Shown here: piece by piece, positions 16,160-23,908 of the stretch
How positions within the stretch are numbered: the first letter of the stretch is position 1
Layout of the letters: the number at the start of each line of letters is the position of its first letter
Origin: Candidatus Latescibacterota bacterium
GTDB taxonomy: Bacteria > Latescibacterota > UBA2968 > UBA8231
Length of the DNA stretch: 64,000 bases
Assembly (NCBI GenBank): GCA_022819745.1
Contig: JAJEGS010000027.1
Span: forward strand, 62,001-126,000
Direction of reading: 5' to 3'
The notes under the pieces: model-generated
What the model was told of the DNA's origin: nothing
The model's database searches: none
The model's input: only the letters and a program-made list of their open reading frames with translations
Made by a program: the position numbers and the translations under genes

Positions 16160-16915
16160 CTATTCGAAAAGGCAAAAACAATCCAGCGAGTCCGGACTCG
16201 TGAAAACCGAGCGCGGCAATTCGTCGAAGACCGCCACATCGGTGTGCTGGCGCTCGCCGCGACCGTCGGAGAGCAAAATGGATCCGTGGCTCTGCCAGTT
16301 GGTCCAGGGGCCGGTAAAGCGCGGTTCGGCGTCAGCGGCCTCGCGGTAGAACGCCCATTGGGTCACTAGCCGCGATTCTTGGTCGATCCAGACCGCGTAT
16401 TTGTTCTGCGGGGTAACGCCGACGTCTTTGAACGTGAGTTCCAGCACTTCGGCTGGTCTGCCGTCCTCGGTGGCTTCTAGGCCCCGATAGTGCAGGGTGA
16501 CGCCGGTGTCCTTGAGCTTGTAGGGCATGACCAGCCAGTACGAGTCGTTGATCCAGGCGCGGTAGCCGTGGTCGAGTTTGGCCGCTAGGGTGTCGGAATC
16601 GCTGATTTCCGCACCCTCGGCGAAGGCGCGGCCCTCTTTGCTGTGGATGTTCATCAGCACCGTCAGATCGCCTTGCTCGAAGCGAATGTCCCCAGTCCAT
16701 TTGTCCCACACGTGTAAGCGGAAACCGAAAAAGCGCCAAGTGATGTAGCGCGTGGCGTCCCAGTTGGCGCGGCCACCCAGCGCAGCCATGACTTCGTCGG
16801 CTAGGGCGATGGCTTTGGGGTCGGAACCGGCGGCATCGAAGCCGGGGGCTGGGGGATTGTCGGCAGCGTGGGCTAGGCCGATGCAAAAGGAGAACACTAG
16901 GAGTAAGCGCAACAT
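16160..16915 (-). CDS. secreted/periplasmic protein, DUF6503-like (251 aa)
   Basis: A typical signal peptide (MLRLLLVFSFCIGLAHAADN, cleavage likely after AHA) precedes a mature domain rich in Trp and Tyr. The pattern 'NWDATRYITWRFFGFRLHVWDKWTGDIRF...YRAWINDSYWLVMPYKLKD' reminds me of small periplasmic beta-rich proteins of Bacteroidetes (DUF6503-like, related in shape to LolA/LolB). The assignment is tentative. It is in the same orientation as pepF, which lies 51 bases upstream, so both may be one unit. Confidence 0.6.
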   Translation of the reverse strand: MLRLLLVFSFCIGLAHAADNPPAPGFDAAGSDPKAIALADEVMAALGGRANWDATRYITWRFFGFRLHVWDKWTGDIRFEQGDLTVLMNIHSKEGRAFAEGAEISDSDTLAAKLDHGYRAWINDSYWLVMPYKLKDTGVTLHYRGLEATEDGRPAEVLELTFKDVGVTPQNKYAVWIDQESRLVTQWAFYREAADAEPRFTGPWTNWQSHGSILLSDGRGERQHTDVAVFDELPRSVFTSPDSLDCFCLFE

Positions 16916-16965
16916 GGGAATCCTTGCGGTTGAGGTGGCTGGAGCGTGAAGAGTTTGCTGGCTTC

Positions 16966-18789
16966 TTATGAATGCTTAGGTAGAACCTCGGGTAGCAATT
17001 TTTCTAACTCGGCCAGCGGAGCTTCCAAGGTCTGGATGGCCTCGGTCCAGAACTGGGTATCTTCGAGGTCGCGGCCCAAGGCACGGCGGGCCACGCCCTC
17101 GGCCGTGTCGCTGCCAGTGAGGCGGAGAAATTCCTCGTAGCGGGGGAGAAAGTCGGCCCCCTCTTGTTTAAACATTGAATATAGGCCGCGACTGAGTAGA
17201 AAGCCGAAAGTGTAAGGGAAGTTGTAGAAGGTTACGCCGGTGATGTAGAAGTGGAGTTTTGAGGCCCAGAAGTAAGGGTCTTCGCCTCCTTGGGCGAGCG
17301 CGTCGCCAAATACTTCGCGCTGGGTTTCGATCATCAACTCTTTGAGGCGGCTGACTGTGAGCTCGCCGTCGGCGCGCTCCTCGTAGAGCTTTTTCTCGAA
17401 CTGGTAGCGCACGGGGATATCGAGCAGGAAAATTGCGCCGTGGCCGATTTCTTGGTTGAGGGCGCTGGCCTTTTGGGCCGGGCTGAAGGAAGGGTCGGCG
17501 AGAATGCCTTCGGTGAGGATCATTTCGCCGAAGGTAGAGGCCGACTCGGCCAGCGTCATCGGGTCGAAGCGGGCATAGGTGCGCATGTCGCGCATGATGT
17601 AGTTGTGGAAAGCGTGGCCAATTTCGTGGGCGAGCGTGATCACATCGCCGAGGGTGTCGTTGTAGGTCATATAGACGCGGGACTCGCGGGTCAACAGCGA
17701 GCCGGTGCAAAAGGCACCAGGCCGCTTGCCCGGGCGGGGCGCGTGCTCGATCCATTGGCGTTCATAGACTTGGCTGAGGAACTCGCCTAGGTGTGGGTAG
17801 GCTGCTGCAAAGGAGCGGACGACGAGATCCGTGCCCTCTTTCCAAGAGAGCTGCCCTTGGTCGGGCAGCGGCAGCGGCGCGCCCAGATCGTACCAAGCGA
17901 CGCCCTCGATGCCCATGAGCTGCGACTTGAGGGCGAGGATGCGTCGGGGCAGTTCGATTTGCTCGGCGATAGCCGCGAACATCGCGTCGAGGGTCTTGGG
18001 CGAGATTGACGCTTGGAAGCGAGCGACATCGAGAAAGTGGTCCACGCCGCGATGCTGGTTGAGGGTCAGCCGCGTCCCCGAGATGGCGTTGAGCGCGGCA
18101 GCGGCGACGTCTTCCATGCTCTCCCAGGCCCGGTTGCCGCCATCGAAGGCGGCTTGGCGCACTCGGCGGTCGGGGTCTTCCATCAGGGCGCGGCGCTGCG
18201 ACATGGGGCGACGCTCGGTGCGGCCGTCGGGAAACGCCATGTCGAATTCGAGCTTGCCGGAAATTGAGTCGTAGAGGCGGCCCCAAGCGTGGAGGCCGTC
18301 AACGCCGAGGTCGGCCGAGAGCATTTCCTTTTCTGGGCTCATGGTGCGCTGCGCGTCTTCGCGCTGGCGGCGGAGGAAGTGGCCGCAGTCGGCCAAGGCG
18401 GGCCGCTGGGCAAACTGGGCAAACATTTCGTCGGAGGCATCCTTGAGTGCGCGCAGGAGCTCGACATCGAGCTTTTCGCTCTCGGCTGCCAGCAGGGCAA
18501 AGGCGGCTTCCTCGCGGGCGTAGTCTTCGTTGCGGGCGTCCGCTGCAGTGAGGCAGCCGAGGTAGGAACCCAGATGGGAGAGGCGGTCGGTCAGGCCCTC
18601 AGTCAGGAGGAATACGACCTCCCAGGTGTCGGCATTGTCCTCGGCAAGCGGTGCTAGGGCGGCGGCTTGTTCGCGTGCCGTTGCAATGTCCCTTTGTAGT
18701 TCATCTTTGAATTGCCGCATGGCCGGGCCATCAAATTCAGCGAAATAGCTCGTTAGGTCCCAGTCCATGGCTGCTGGAGTAGCGGTCAT
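16966..18789 (-). CDS. pepF: M3B family oligoendopeptidase F
   Basis: A 607-aa zinc oligopeptidase. The catalytic HExxH is 'TLAHEIGHAFHNYI' (about residue 390) with the downstream ESASTFGE segment ('LAESASTFGEMIL') providing the third zinc ligand Glu. 'FYNFPYTFGFLLSRGLY' near the C-terminus is typical for PepF of the M3B subfamily. It has no signal peptide, so it would degrade cytosolic oligopeptides. Length agrees with the family. The upstream neighbour on the same strand is parC, separated by a hairpin terminator, so pepF probably has its own promoter in the 166-bp gap. Confidence 0.93.
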   Translation of the reverse strand: MTATPAAMDWDLTSYFAEFDGPAMRQFKDELQRDIATAREQAAALAPLAEDNADTWEVVFLLTEGLTDRLSHLGSYLGCLTAADARNEDYAREEAAFALLAAESEKLDVELLRALKDASDEMFAQFAQRPALADCGHFLRRQREDAQRTMSPEKEMLSADLGVDGLHAWGRLYDSISGKLEFDMAFPDGRTERRPMSQRRALMEDPDRRVRQAAFDGGNRAWESMEDVAAAALNAISGTRLTLNQHRGVDHFLDVARFQASISPKTLDAMFAAIAEQIELPRRILALKSQLMGIEGVAWYDLGAPLPLPDQGQLSWKEGTDLVVRSFAAAYPHLGEFLSQVYERQWIEHAPRPGKRPGAFCTGSLLTRESRVYMTYNDTLGDVITLAHEIGHAFHNYIMRDMRTYARFDPMTLAESASTFGEMILTEGILADPSFSPAQKASALNQEIGHGAIFLLDIPVRYQFEKKLYEERADGELTVSRLKELMIETQREVFGDALAQGGEDPYFWASKLHFYITGVTFYNFPYTFGFLLSRGLYSMFKQEGADFLPRYEEFLRLTGSDTAEGVARRALGRDLEDTQFWTEAIQTLEAPLAELEKLLPEVLPKHS

Positions 18790-18823
18790 AAGGCGTTTTC
18801 CTTGCTGTGATTAAGTGCCGATT

Positions 18824-18878
18824 AAAAATAACATCAGCGAACTGGAGCCGACTATATCGTCCCTAGCTCGCTGATGTT
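18824..18878 (-). terminator. terminator after parE-parC
   Basis: On the minus strand an 11-bp perfect inverted repeat (arms 18868-18878 and 18830-18840, AACATCAGCGA/TCGCTGATGTT) with a 27-base loop is followed by ATTTTTAAT. It lies 78 bases after the parC stop and upstream of pepF. The loop is long, but the T tract is on the expected side. Confidence 0.65.
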
Positions 18879-18955
18879 CAAAGAGAATCTAGGCGCGATC
18901 AAGCTCGGATAGCCATCAGGTAGGACGCGGCCGCTCGTATTCCATCGCTTGGATT

Positions 18956-20845
18956 CTACAATAGTTTGCAGCCTTCCAACTCTTTGGTACTCAGGCGGAT
19001 GCCGCCGGCGCGAAGCCCGCGCACGGGATATTCGCTGATGGGGAAGACCTCGTTGAGTTTGCGGAGGCGCGGCTTGGGCTTGTAGTTGAGGGCGATCTGT
19101 TTGTCGGAGTCGGTGGTCAGCTTGAGCACCTTGCAATCGGCGGGTACGAGATCGTAGCTGCGGCCTAAGATGAACTTGTCGATTGTGCAGCGCTTGATGT
19201 AGGAAGCCCCGGCCTTGTCCTTATAGACAACGGTGAAAATTAGGTCCTTATCGACCAAGCCGCAGTAGAGCATACCCTTGCCGACGAAGAGTTTGTCCGG
19301 CGCGTGGACGACCGAGTAAGTGCCGTCCTTGCGGATGGCGAGCACAGAGTCGTAGAGCGATACGTCGCAGAGGGTGGTGCCACTGATTTGGTGGCCGAGA
19401 TAGCCGGTCTTTTTGTCGTAGCGGAGCTTGAGGTTGCGGTTGGCAGCCGAGCGCGCATCGACTCTTTCGATTTCCACGATTTCGGTGCAGCGCGGAAACT
19501 GGTCGCGGTATTTGTCAATGAGATCCTGAAGAAAGGCGATGGTATAGGGAATAATGCCGTCCAAATGCTTCTTGATCTGGCGCAGTCGGGCGCGGATCTC
19601 CTTCATCTCCTTTTGAGCGCGATTGATGTCGTAGCGCGAGATGCGGCGGATCGGGATCTTGAGCAAGGTCTCGATATCGTCGTCGGTAATATCGCGTTTG
19701 AGCTGCGGGGCAAAAGGCCAAAGCCCGGTGCGCACGGCTAAGGCGACCTCGTCCGTGGTGGTCTGCTCCTCAATGGCCTTATAGATGCGGTTTTCGATAA
19801 AGATTTGTTCGAGGGTCTTGGCGTGGAGCCGGTCGTTGAGCTGCTCGGCTTCGAGGTGCAGCTCGGCCTTAAGGGTATCGACGAGGCGATCGACGTTGTG
19901 TTGCAGGACTTCAGTGGCGCTCATCACTTGAGGCCGATTGTGTTCGTTGATCAGCATCAGGTTGGCTGAAATTGATAACTCGCAGTCGGTGAAGGCGTAG
20001 AGCGCATCCACCACCTCCTCGGTGTAGGTGCCACGCGGCAGCTTGATTTCGATTTCGACGTTTTCGGCCGTGTAGTCGGAGATGGTGCCGACCTTGATTT
20101 TATTTTTGCGCGCGGCGTCTTCGATGGAGGCGATGAGTTGTTCGGTGGTGGTGCCGAAGGGGAGATCGCGGATGACGATGCGCTTGGGGTCGGCGGTGTC
20201 GAGCCGGGCGCGGACTAAGACTTTGCCATTGCCGTCGTTGTATGCGGAGAAATCGGCTAGGCCGCCGGTGGGGAAATCAGGGTGGAGTTGGAAGGGGCGG
20301 TCTTGCAAATAGGCGATTTGGGCTTCTAATAGTTCAGTGAGATTGTGCGGGAGTATCTTGGTCGCTAGGGTGACGGCAATGCCTTCGGCACCTTGGGCCA
20401 ACAGCACCGGAATTTTGGCGGGGAAAACCACGGGCTCCTGATTGCGACCGTCGTAGGAATCGACGTAGTCGGTCAGTGCCTTGTTGAAGAGCACCTGTTT
20501 GGCCAGTGGTGTGAGCCGGCACTCGATATAGCGGGCGGCGGCGGCTTCGTCGCCTGTGAAGATATTGCCGAAGTTGCCCTGTTTCTCGATGAAGAGATCC
20601 TTGTTGGCCAACACTATGAGCGCGCCGTAGATCGACTGGTCGCCGTGCGGGTGGTACTGCATGGTCTGTCCTACTACATTGGCGACCTTGTGGAATTTGC
20701 CGTCGTCGATCTTGTGTAGCGCGTGGAGGATGCGGCGTTGGACGGGTTTGAGCCCGTCGTCGATGTGCGGAATCGCGCGGTCCCTGATGGAGTAGGAAGC
20801 GTATTCGAGGAAGTAGTTGTCGTAGAGACTGTCGATATAGGCCAT
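18956..20845 (-). CDS. parC: DNA topoisomerase IV subunit A, short form
   Basis: A 629-aa type IIA topoisomerase A subunit. The N-terminus 'YASYSIRDRAIPHIDDGLKPVQRRILHAL' is characteristic. The catalytic tyrosine lies in 'AAAARYIECRLTPLA' near residue 110 with the Arg before it. 'QTMQYHPHGDQSIYGALI' holds the active-site His residues. The tower and coiled-coil parts are present. The C-terminal portion (about 480-629) is short compared with the full six-bladed pinwheel of E. coli ParC (752 aa), as in some Bacteroidetes and Chlamydia proteins. The start overlaps the parE stop by one base (TAATG), a coupled operon. Confidence 0.92.
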   Translation of the reverse strand: MAYIDSLYDNYFLEYASYSIRDRAIPHIDDGLKPVQRRILHALHKIDDGKFHKVANVVGQTMQYHPHGDQSIYGALIVLANKDLFIEKQGNFGNIFTGDEAAAARYIECRLTPLAKQVLFNKALTDYVDSYDGRNQEPVVFPAKIPVLLAQGAEGIAVTLATKILPHNLTELLEAQIAYLQDRPFQLHPDFPTGGLADFSAYNDGNGKVLVRARLDTADPKRIVIRDLPFGTTTEQLIASIEDAARKNKIKVGTISDYTAENVEIEIKLPRGTYTEEVVDALYAFTDCELSISANLMLINEHNRPQVMSATEVLQHNVDRLVDTLKAELHLEAEQLNDRLHAKTLEQIFIENRIYKAIEEQTTTDEVALAVRTGLWPFAPQLKRDITDDDIETLLKIPIRRISRYDINRAQKEMKEIRARLRQIKKHLDGIIPYTIAFLQDLIDKYRDQFPRCTEIVEIERVDARSAANRNLKLRYDKKTGYLGHQISGTTLCDVSLYDSVLAIRKDGTYSVVHAPDKLFVGKGMLYCGLVDKDLIFTVVYKDKAGASYIKRCTIDKFILGRSYDLVPADCKVLKLTTDSDKQIALNYKPKPRLRKLNEVFPISEYPVRGLRAGGIRLSTKELEGCKLL

Positions 20846-22677
20846 TAGACTAGATGCTCCATAATGTAGTCGCGGCGGTTGGGGGTGTTCTTGCCCATGT
20901 AGAAGGAGAGGGTCTCGGGGACGGTGTCGAGCGAGCGGACGCCGACTTTGACCAACCGCATGTCGCCGTTGATAAACTGGCCAAACTCCTTGGGAGAAAT
21001 CTCGCCAAGGCCCTTGAAGCGGGTGATTTCCGCGGTGCCTTTGAGCTTTTTTTCGGCGCGTTGGCGATCGCGCTCATCGTAGCAGTAGTAAGTCTCTTGC
21101 TTGTTGCGGACCCGGAAGAGCGGGGTTTCGAGGATATAGACGTGACCCGAGGTGACTAGCTCTTCGAAATAGGTGAGGAAGAAGGTCATCAGGATATTGC
21201 GGATGTGGAAGCCGTCAACATCTGCGTCGGTTGCCATGACGACTTGGTTGTAGCGCAGGTTGTCTATGTCTTCCTCGATCCCGAGGGCCATCATCATATT
21301 GTAGAGTTCTTCGTTTTTGTAGATGGAGGCGCGGGTTTTGCCGAAGAGGTTTTGCGGCATGCCCCTGAGGGTGAAGATGGCTTGGGTCTCGGGATCGCGC
21401 GAGGAGACGATCGAGCCAGCGGCCGACTGGCCTTCGGCGAGGAAGATCGTCGATTCTTCGCCGCGCTTCTTGTCGCCTTTGTGGTACTTGCAGTCCTTGA
21501 GCTGGGGAATTTTGATCTCGATGCGGCGAGCGGCCTCCTTGGCTTCCTTTTTAACCGCGTTTAGCTCCTTGCGCAGCTTTTCGTTGTGGACGATGCGCGC
21601 TTCGAGTTTTTGCGCGGTTTCGCGATTTTTGTGGAGAAAATCGACAATGGCTTCGCGGGTTTCGTTGACGATCCAGCCGCGGATGTCGGTATTGCCCAGC
21701 TTGTTTTTGGTTTGCGACTCAAAAACCGGCTCCTTGACTTTGACGGCGACGACGCCAAAGGCCCCGTCGCGGACATCGACGCCGTTGAAGGATTTCTTGT
21801 AAAACTCGTTGACGCCTTTGAGCACGCCCTCGCGGAACGCGCTCTGGTGAGTGCCGCCGTCGGCTGTGTACTGGCCGTTGACAAAGGAGCGATGGGATTC
21901 GCCGTAGCTATCGACGTGTGTGAAGGCAAATTCGAGGTACTGGCCTTTGTGGTAAGCGGGCGGGTAGAGAACCGAACCGCCGGCCTCGCTTTTGAGGAGG
22001 TCGAGCAAACCCTGTTTGGACTCGAATTTTTGGCGATTGAAATACAGGCGCAGGCCCCGGTTGAGGCAGGCGTAGTTCCACATCCGACGCTCGACGAACT
22101 CGTGGTTGAAGGCGTATTCGCCAAAGATGTCTGGATCGGGCAAAAACTCGACGTACGTGCCGTCGGGCTCATCGGGCGCTCGGCTCTTCTTTTGCTTTTT
22201 CAGTTCGCCGCGCTCAAAGAGCACTTCGGCGCACCGGCCATCTCGGTAGGAACGGACGACGAAGTGGGCCGAAAGCGCGTTGACGGCCTTGGTGCCGACG
22301 CCGTTGAGCCCCACGCTAAACTGGAAGACGTCGTCGTTGTATTTGGCACCGGTGTTAATGACCGAGACGCACTCTACTACTTTGCCGAGGGGAATGCCGC
22401 GGCCGTAGTCGCGGACTTGGACTAACCCTTGGTCGATCTCGACGTCGATCTGCTTGCCACAGCCCATGATGAACTCATCGACGGCATTATCGATGACCTC
22501 CTTGAGCAATACGTAGATGCCATCGTCGGGATCGGCACCCGAGCCGAGGCGGCCGATGTACATGCCGGTCCGCAGGCGGATGTGCTCAAGTGAAGAGAGG
22601 GTCTTGATCTTGCTTTCGTCGTACGTGGCCTTGCCGTTGGCGCGGCCGTTGGTTGCTGTCTTGGCCATTGCTTCCAT
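20845..22677 (-). CDS. parE: DNA topoisomerase IV subunit B
   Basis: The ATPase subunit of topoisomerase IV, about 610 aa. GHKL motifs: 'EVIDNAVDEFIMG' (Mg-binding Asn), 'VQVRDYGRGIPLG' and 'GLNGVGTKAVNALS'. The transducer and TOPRIM elements include 'LAEGQSAAGSIVSSRDP' and 'VMATDADVDGFHIRNILMTFF'. The start is placed at 22677 (MEAMAKTATNG) or 22668. The frame extends to 22830, but the additional 51 residues are low-complexity and carry no family similarity. ParE and ParC decatenate daughter chromosomes. A 559-bp gap upstream separates it from the TOMM cluster. Confidence 0.9.
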   Translation of the reverse strand: MEAMAKTATNGRANGKATYDESKIKTLSSLEHIRLRTGMYIGRLGSGADPDDGIYVLLKEVIDNAVDEFIMGCGKQIDVEIDQGLVQVRDYGRGIPLGKVVECVSVINTGAKYNDDVFQFSVGLNGVGTKAVNALSAHFVVRSYRDGRCAEVLFERGELKKQKKSRAPDEPDGTYVEFLPDPDIFGEYAFNHEFVERRMWNYACLNRGLRLYFNRQKFESKQGLLDLLKSEAGGSVLYPPAYHKGQYLEFAFTHVDSYGESHRSFVNGQYTADGGTHQSAFREGVLKGVNEFYKKSFNGVDVRDGAFGVVAVKVKEPVFESQTKNKLGNTDIRGWIVNETREAIVDFLHKNRETAQKLEARIVHNEKLRKELNAVKKEAKEAARRIEIKIPQLKDCKYHKGDKKRGEESTIFLAEGQSAAGSIVSSRDPETQAIFTLRGMPQNLFGKTRASIYKNEELYNMMMALGIEEDIDNLRYNQVVMATDADVDGFHIRNILMTFFLTYFEELVTSGHVYILETPLFRVRNKQETYYCYDERDRQRAEKKLKGTAEITRFKGLGEISPKEFGQFINGDMRLVKVGVRSLDTVPETLSFYMGKNTPNRRDYIMEHLV

Positions 22678-22930
22678 AAGAGGTTTATATGTAGAACGAG
22701 CCGCGATTCCTAGGGGGAAGGACGCGCGACCGGCGGACAATGGGAGACTTAAAATGCAGGAGAGAGCAGAAGCATCAGAGGGAGCAGGAAGGGGAGTCGC
22801 TCTCCTTGGTGCGACTGCTAATTTAAGCAATTCTCCGCCTGTTTAATATAGTGAACATATATGCAGTTGTCAATCAAATGCGGGTGTGGGTAATGCGTCA
22901 GTTTGAACATAATTTTTTTGAAGTTACAAG

Positions 22931-22969
22931 AAAAACCCCCGTGCCGAATCTATCAGCGCAGGGGTTTTT
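22931..22969. terminator. bidirectional intrinsic terminator
   Basis: A-rich and T-rich flanks around a GC stem: AAAAACCCC...GGGGTTTTT with a further inner pairing GTGC/GCGC, separated by an A-C mismatch and an 11-base loop. It would work on both strands. On the minus strand it would end any transcript leaving the structured block at 23000-23210. Confidence 0.75.
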
Positions 22970-23136
22970 ACCTTAGTAGATAAGCTGGCAAGTTTATGGT
23001 ACGCTTTTATTTTTATGCACACGTGTTATATTTTGATTTTCTCGGGTGAGTTCACGCTGACGCACTACCCAGTGCGGGTAGCCGCGGTGCCGTAGCTGCT
23101 TTTTTCGTAACCCTTGGCCGACAATGGTGTTGCGGA

Positions 23137-23160
23137 GGCGATACGCTTGGGCGTATCGCC
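23137..23160. repeat. perfect 10-bp inverted repeat with 4-base loop
   Basis: GGCGATACGC (23137-23146), loop TTGG, GCGTATCGCC (23151-23160). No T tract follows on either strand, so it is not a simple terminator. A second small inverted repeat (CTACCC/GGGTAG, 23065-23081) lies 56 bases away. Together they resemble REP-type elements or the folded end of a small RNA. Confidence 0.6.
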
Positions 23161-23178
23161 CAGTTGGAGCGAAGACTG

Positions 23179-23205
23179 TTGTCAAAAGAAGTCTTATTGT
23201 ATAAA
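23179..23205 (+). promoter_or_regulatory. candidate promoter of the TOMM precursor region
   Basis: TTGTCA at 23179-23184 and TATAAA at 23200-23205, separated by 15 bases, followed by an AT-rich leader up to the precursor-like frames. The spacing is shorter than the ideal 17, so this is only a candidate. Confidence 0.4.
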
Positions 23206-23236
23206 TCAATTAATTACAATAACTTAAAGAACAAAA

Positions 23237-23440
23237 ATGACGATTCAATTATCTGGCGTATTTCTTGGCACGTTTTTCGCTTTTATTCCCGCTGAAGCCT
23301 CAGCCGTGCTTCAAATCATCAGCAGGATTTAAGACATGGAAGCAAACAGAACGGTCGGCTGTTGCTGCCATTGCTGCTGTGTCGCATCTCAACCGGCTAC
23401 AAAACGGATGGCTGATCGAGCCAAGGAGGAAAGCCTATGA
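23237..23440 (+). pseudogene. decayed TOMM precursor copy with in-frame stop
   Basis: A single reading frame from the ATG at 23237 gives MTIQLSGVFLGTFFAFIPAE..., runs through 'LQIISRI', meets TAA at 23330-23332, and continues in the same frame with DMEANRTVGCCCHCCCVASQPATK to a TGA at 23438-23440. 'LQIISRI' resembles the 'LKIVSNQF' leader of the two intact precursors, and 'GCCCHCCC' resembles their cores. The most economical reading is a precursor gene broken by a stop. The 3' part could still be made from the ATG at 23336 (34 aa, GCCCHCCC core), but it has no clear RBS. The TGA overlaps the ATG of the first intact precursor. Confidence 0.6.
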
Positions 23441-23562
23441 AGCTCAAAATCGTATCGAATCAGTTCACAGGGTATATGGGACCGGCGATGATAAATAGTG
23501 GCGGTTGCTGCTGCTGTTGCCACTGTCATTGTTGCACTCTCGTACACAAGATAGTGAGATAG
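23437..23562 (+). CDS. TOMM precursor peptide 1 (41 aa, core CCCCCHCHCC)
   Basis: A 41-residue peptide, too short for ordinary gene callers: leader MKLKIVSNQFTGYMGPAMIN, then SGG and a core with Cys-Cys-Cys-Cys-Cys-His-Cys-His-Cys-Cys, ending TLVHKIVR. Contiguous cysteines behind Gly-Gly are the hallmark of streptolysin-S-like substrates. YcaO cyclodehydratases convert the Cys to thiazolines and a SagB-type enzyme oxidises these to thiazoles. A perfect AAGGAGG lies 7 bases upstream (23423-23429). It shares MKL(K/R)IVSNQF with precursor 2. A metal-binding peptide is the main alternative, but the modification genes 350 bases downstream make a TOMM substrate far more likely. Confidence 0.87.
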   Translation: MKLKIVSNQFTGYMGPAMINSGGCCCCCHCHCCTLVHKIVR

Positions 23563-23662
23563 CCCGCGAGATCGCCGGTAGCGGTGCCGCTGCCACTGCC
23601 ATTCTTACAGTATCTCATCTCAAGTAACCCAACTAATGGCTTCAAGCCAAGGAGGACGCACT
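23563..23662 (+). repeat. relic precursor core and duplicated spacer between precursors 1 and 2
   Basis: This 100-base spacer is visibly related to the stretch upstream of precursor 1. TGCCGCTGCCACTGCCAT at 23585-23602 reads Cys-Arg-Cys-His-Cys-His in one frame. It is followed by a shared ATCTCATCTCAA-like and AAGCCAAGGAGG segment that ends in the RBS of precursor 2. It therefore looks like the second half of a tandem duplication of [old core + spacer + precursor]. Confidence 0.6.
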
Positions 23663-23776
23663 ATGAAACTCAGAATCGTATCGAATCAGTTTAATAGCCA
23701 TATATCGCCAGCAAAGACCAACGGTTGCTGCTGCTGCAACTGCCATTGCACCGTCATAAGTGTCCCCACCCAATGA
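23663..23776 (+). CDS. TOMM precursor peptide 2 (37 aa, core CCCCNCHC)
   Basis: A 37-residue peptide: leader MKLRIVSNQFNSHISPAKTN, Gly, then core Cys-Cys-Cys-Cys-Asn-Cys-His-Cys and a tail TVISVPTQ. The leader start is nearly identical to precursor 1; the linker and tail differ, as expected for paralogous substrates of one enzyme set. The RBS AAGGAGG at 23649-23655 has the same 7-base spacing. The core has six Cys instead of eight, plus Thr and Ser after it that could give oxazoles. Two hairpins lie between this gene and the biosynthetic genes. Confidence 0.87.
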   Translation: MKLRIVSNQFNSHISPAKTNGCCCCNCHCTVISVPTQ

Positions 23777-23805
23777 TTCTCAGCTAGGACTGCTATTATA
23801 CATCT

Positions 23806-23827
23806 CCGTAATGCTTTGTTATTACGG
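23806..23827 (+). terminator. weak hairpin after the precursor genes
   Basis: CCGTAAT (23806-23812) pairs with ATTACGG (23821-23827) over an 8-base loop. A TTTT appears 11 bases later. Too weak for full termination; it may attenuate read-through from the precursors into the enzyme genes. Confidence 0.4.
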
Positions 23828-23847
23828 CTGAGGCTGTTTTGATTCGC

Positions 23848-23882
23848 CCTGCCCGTAGCAGTCTACGATTGATACGGGCAGG
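23848..23882 (+). promoter_or_regulatory. strong hairpin between precursors and biosynthetic genes
   Basis: A 10-bp perfect stem (CCTGCCCGTA at 23848-23857, TACGGGCAGG at 23873-23882) with a 15-base loop and no following T tract. It sits 26 bases before the start of the E1-like gene. It could act as an mRNA-stabilising or processing hairpin that sets a high substrate-to-enzyme ratio, as terminator-like hairpins do after sagA in streptococci. Confidence 0.5.
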
Positions 23883-23908
23883 CACTTAAACCAGAAAAGA
23901 GGATGTTC

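Larger units (their letters stand above)
22678..23236. other. 559-bp intergenic region between parE and the TOMM cluster
   Basis: No convincing gene. 22830-22920 is AT-rich and probably holds the parE promoter. A two-way terminator lies at 22931-22969. Between 23000 and 23210 there are two inverted repeats (23065-23081 and 23137-23160). A 71-codon minus-strand frame with a TTG start has no RBS or recognisable motif and is not called. A candidate plus-strand promoter is at 23179-23205. Confidence 0.7.

Noticed and set aside
22994..23209. 71-codon minus-strand frame between parE and the TOMM cluster
   Set aside because: It uses a TTG start without an RBS, covers the perfect palindrome and shows no recognisable motif; treated as non-coding structured DNA.
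23265..23498. 77-codon frame overlapping the precursor region
   Set aside because: Different frame from the Cys-rich peptides, no RBS, and it reads through the RBS and start of precursor 1.
23437..23776. Interpretation of the Cys-rich peptides as metallothioneins or as CRISPR-like repeats
   Set aside because: The adjacent YcaO, SagB-like, E1-like, protease and exporter genes explain poly-Cys cores better; the TGC runs are codon repeats within two genes, with no array of equal repeats and spacers.
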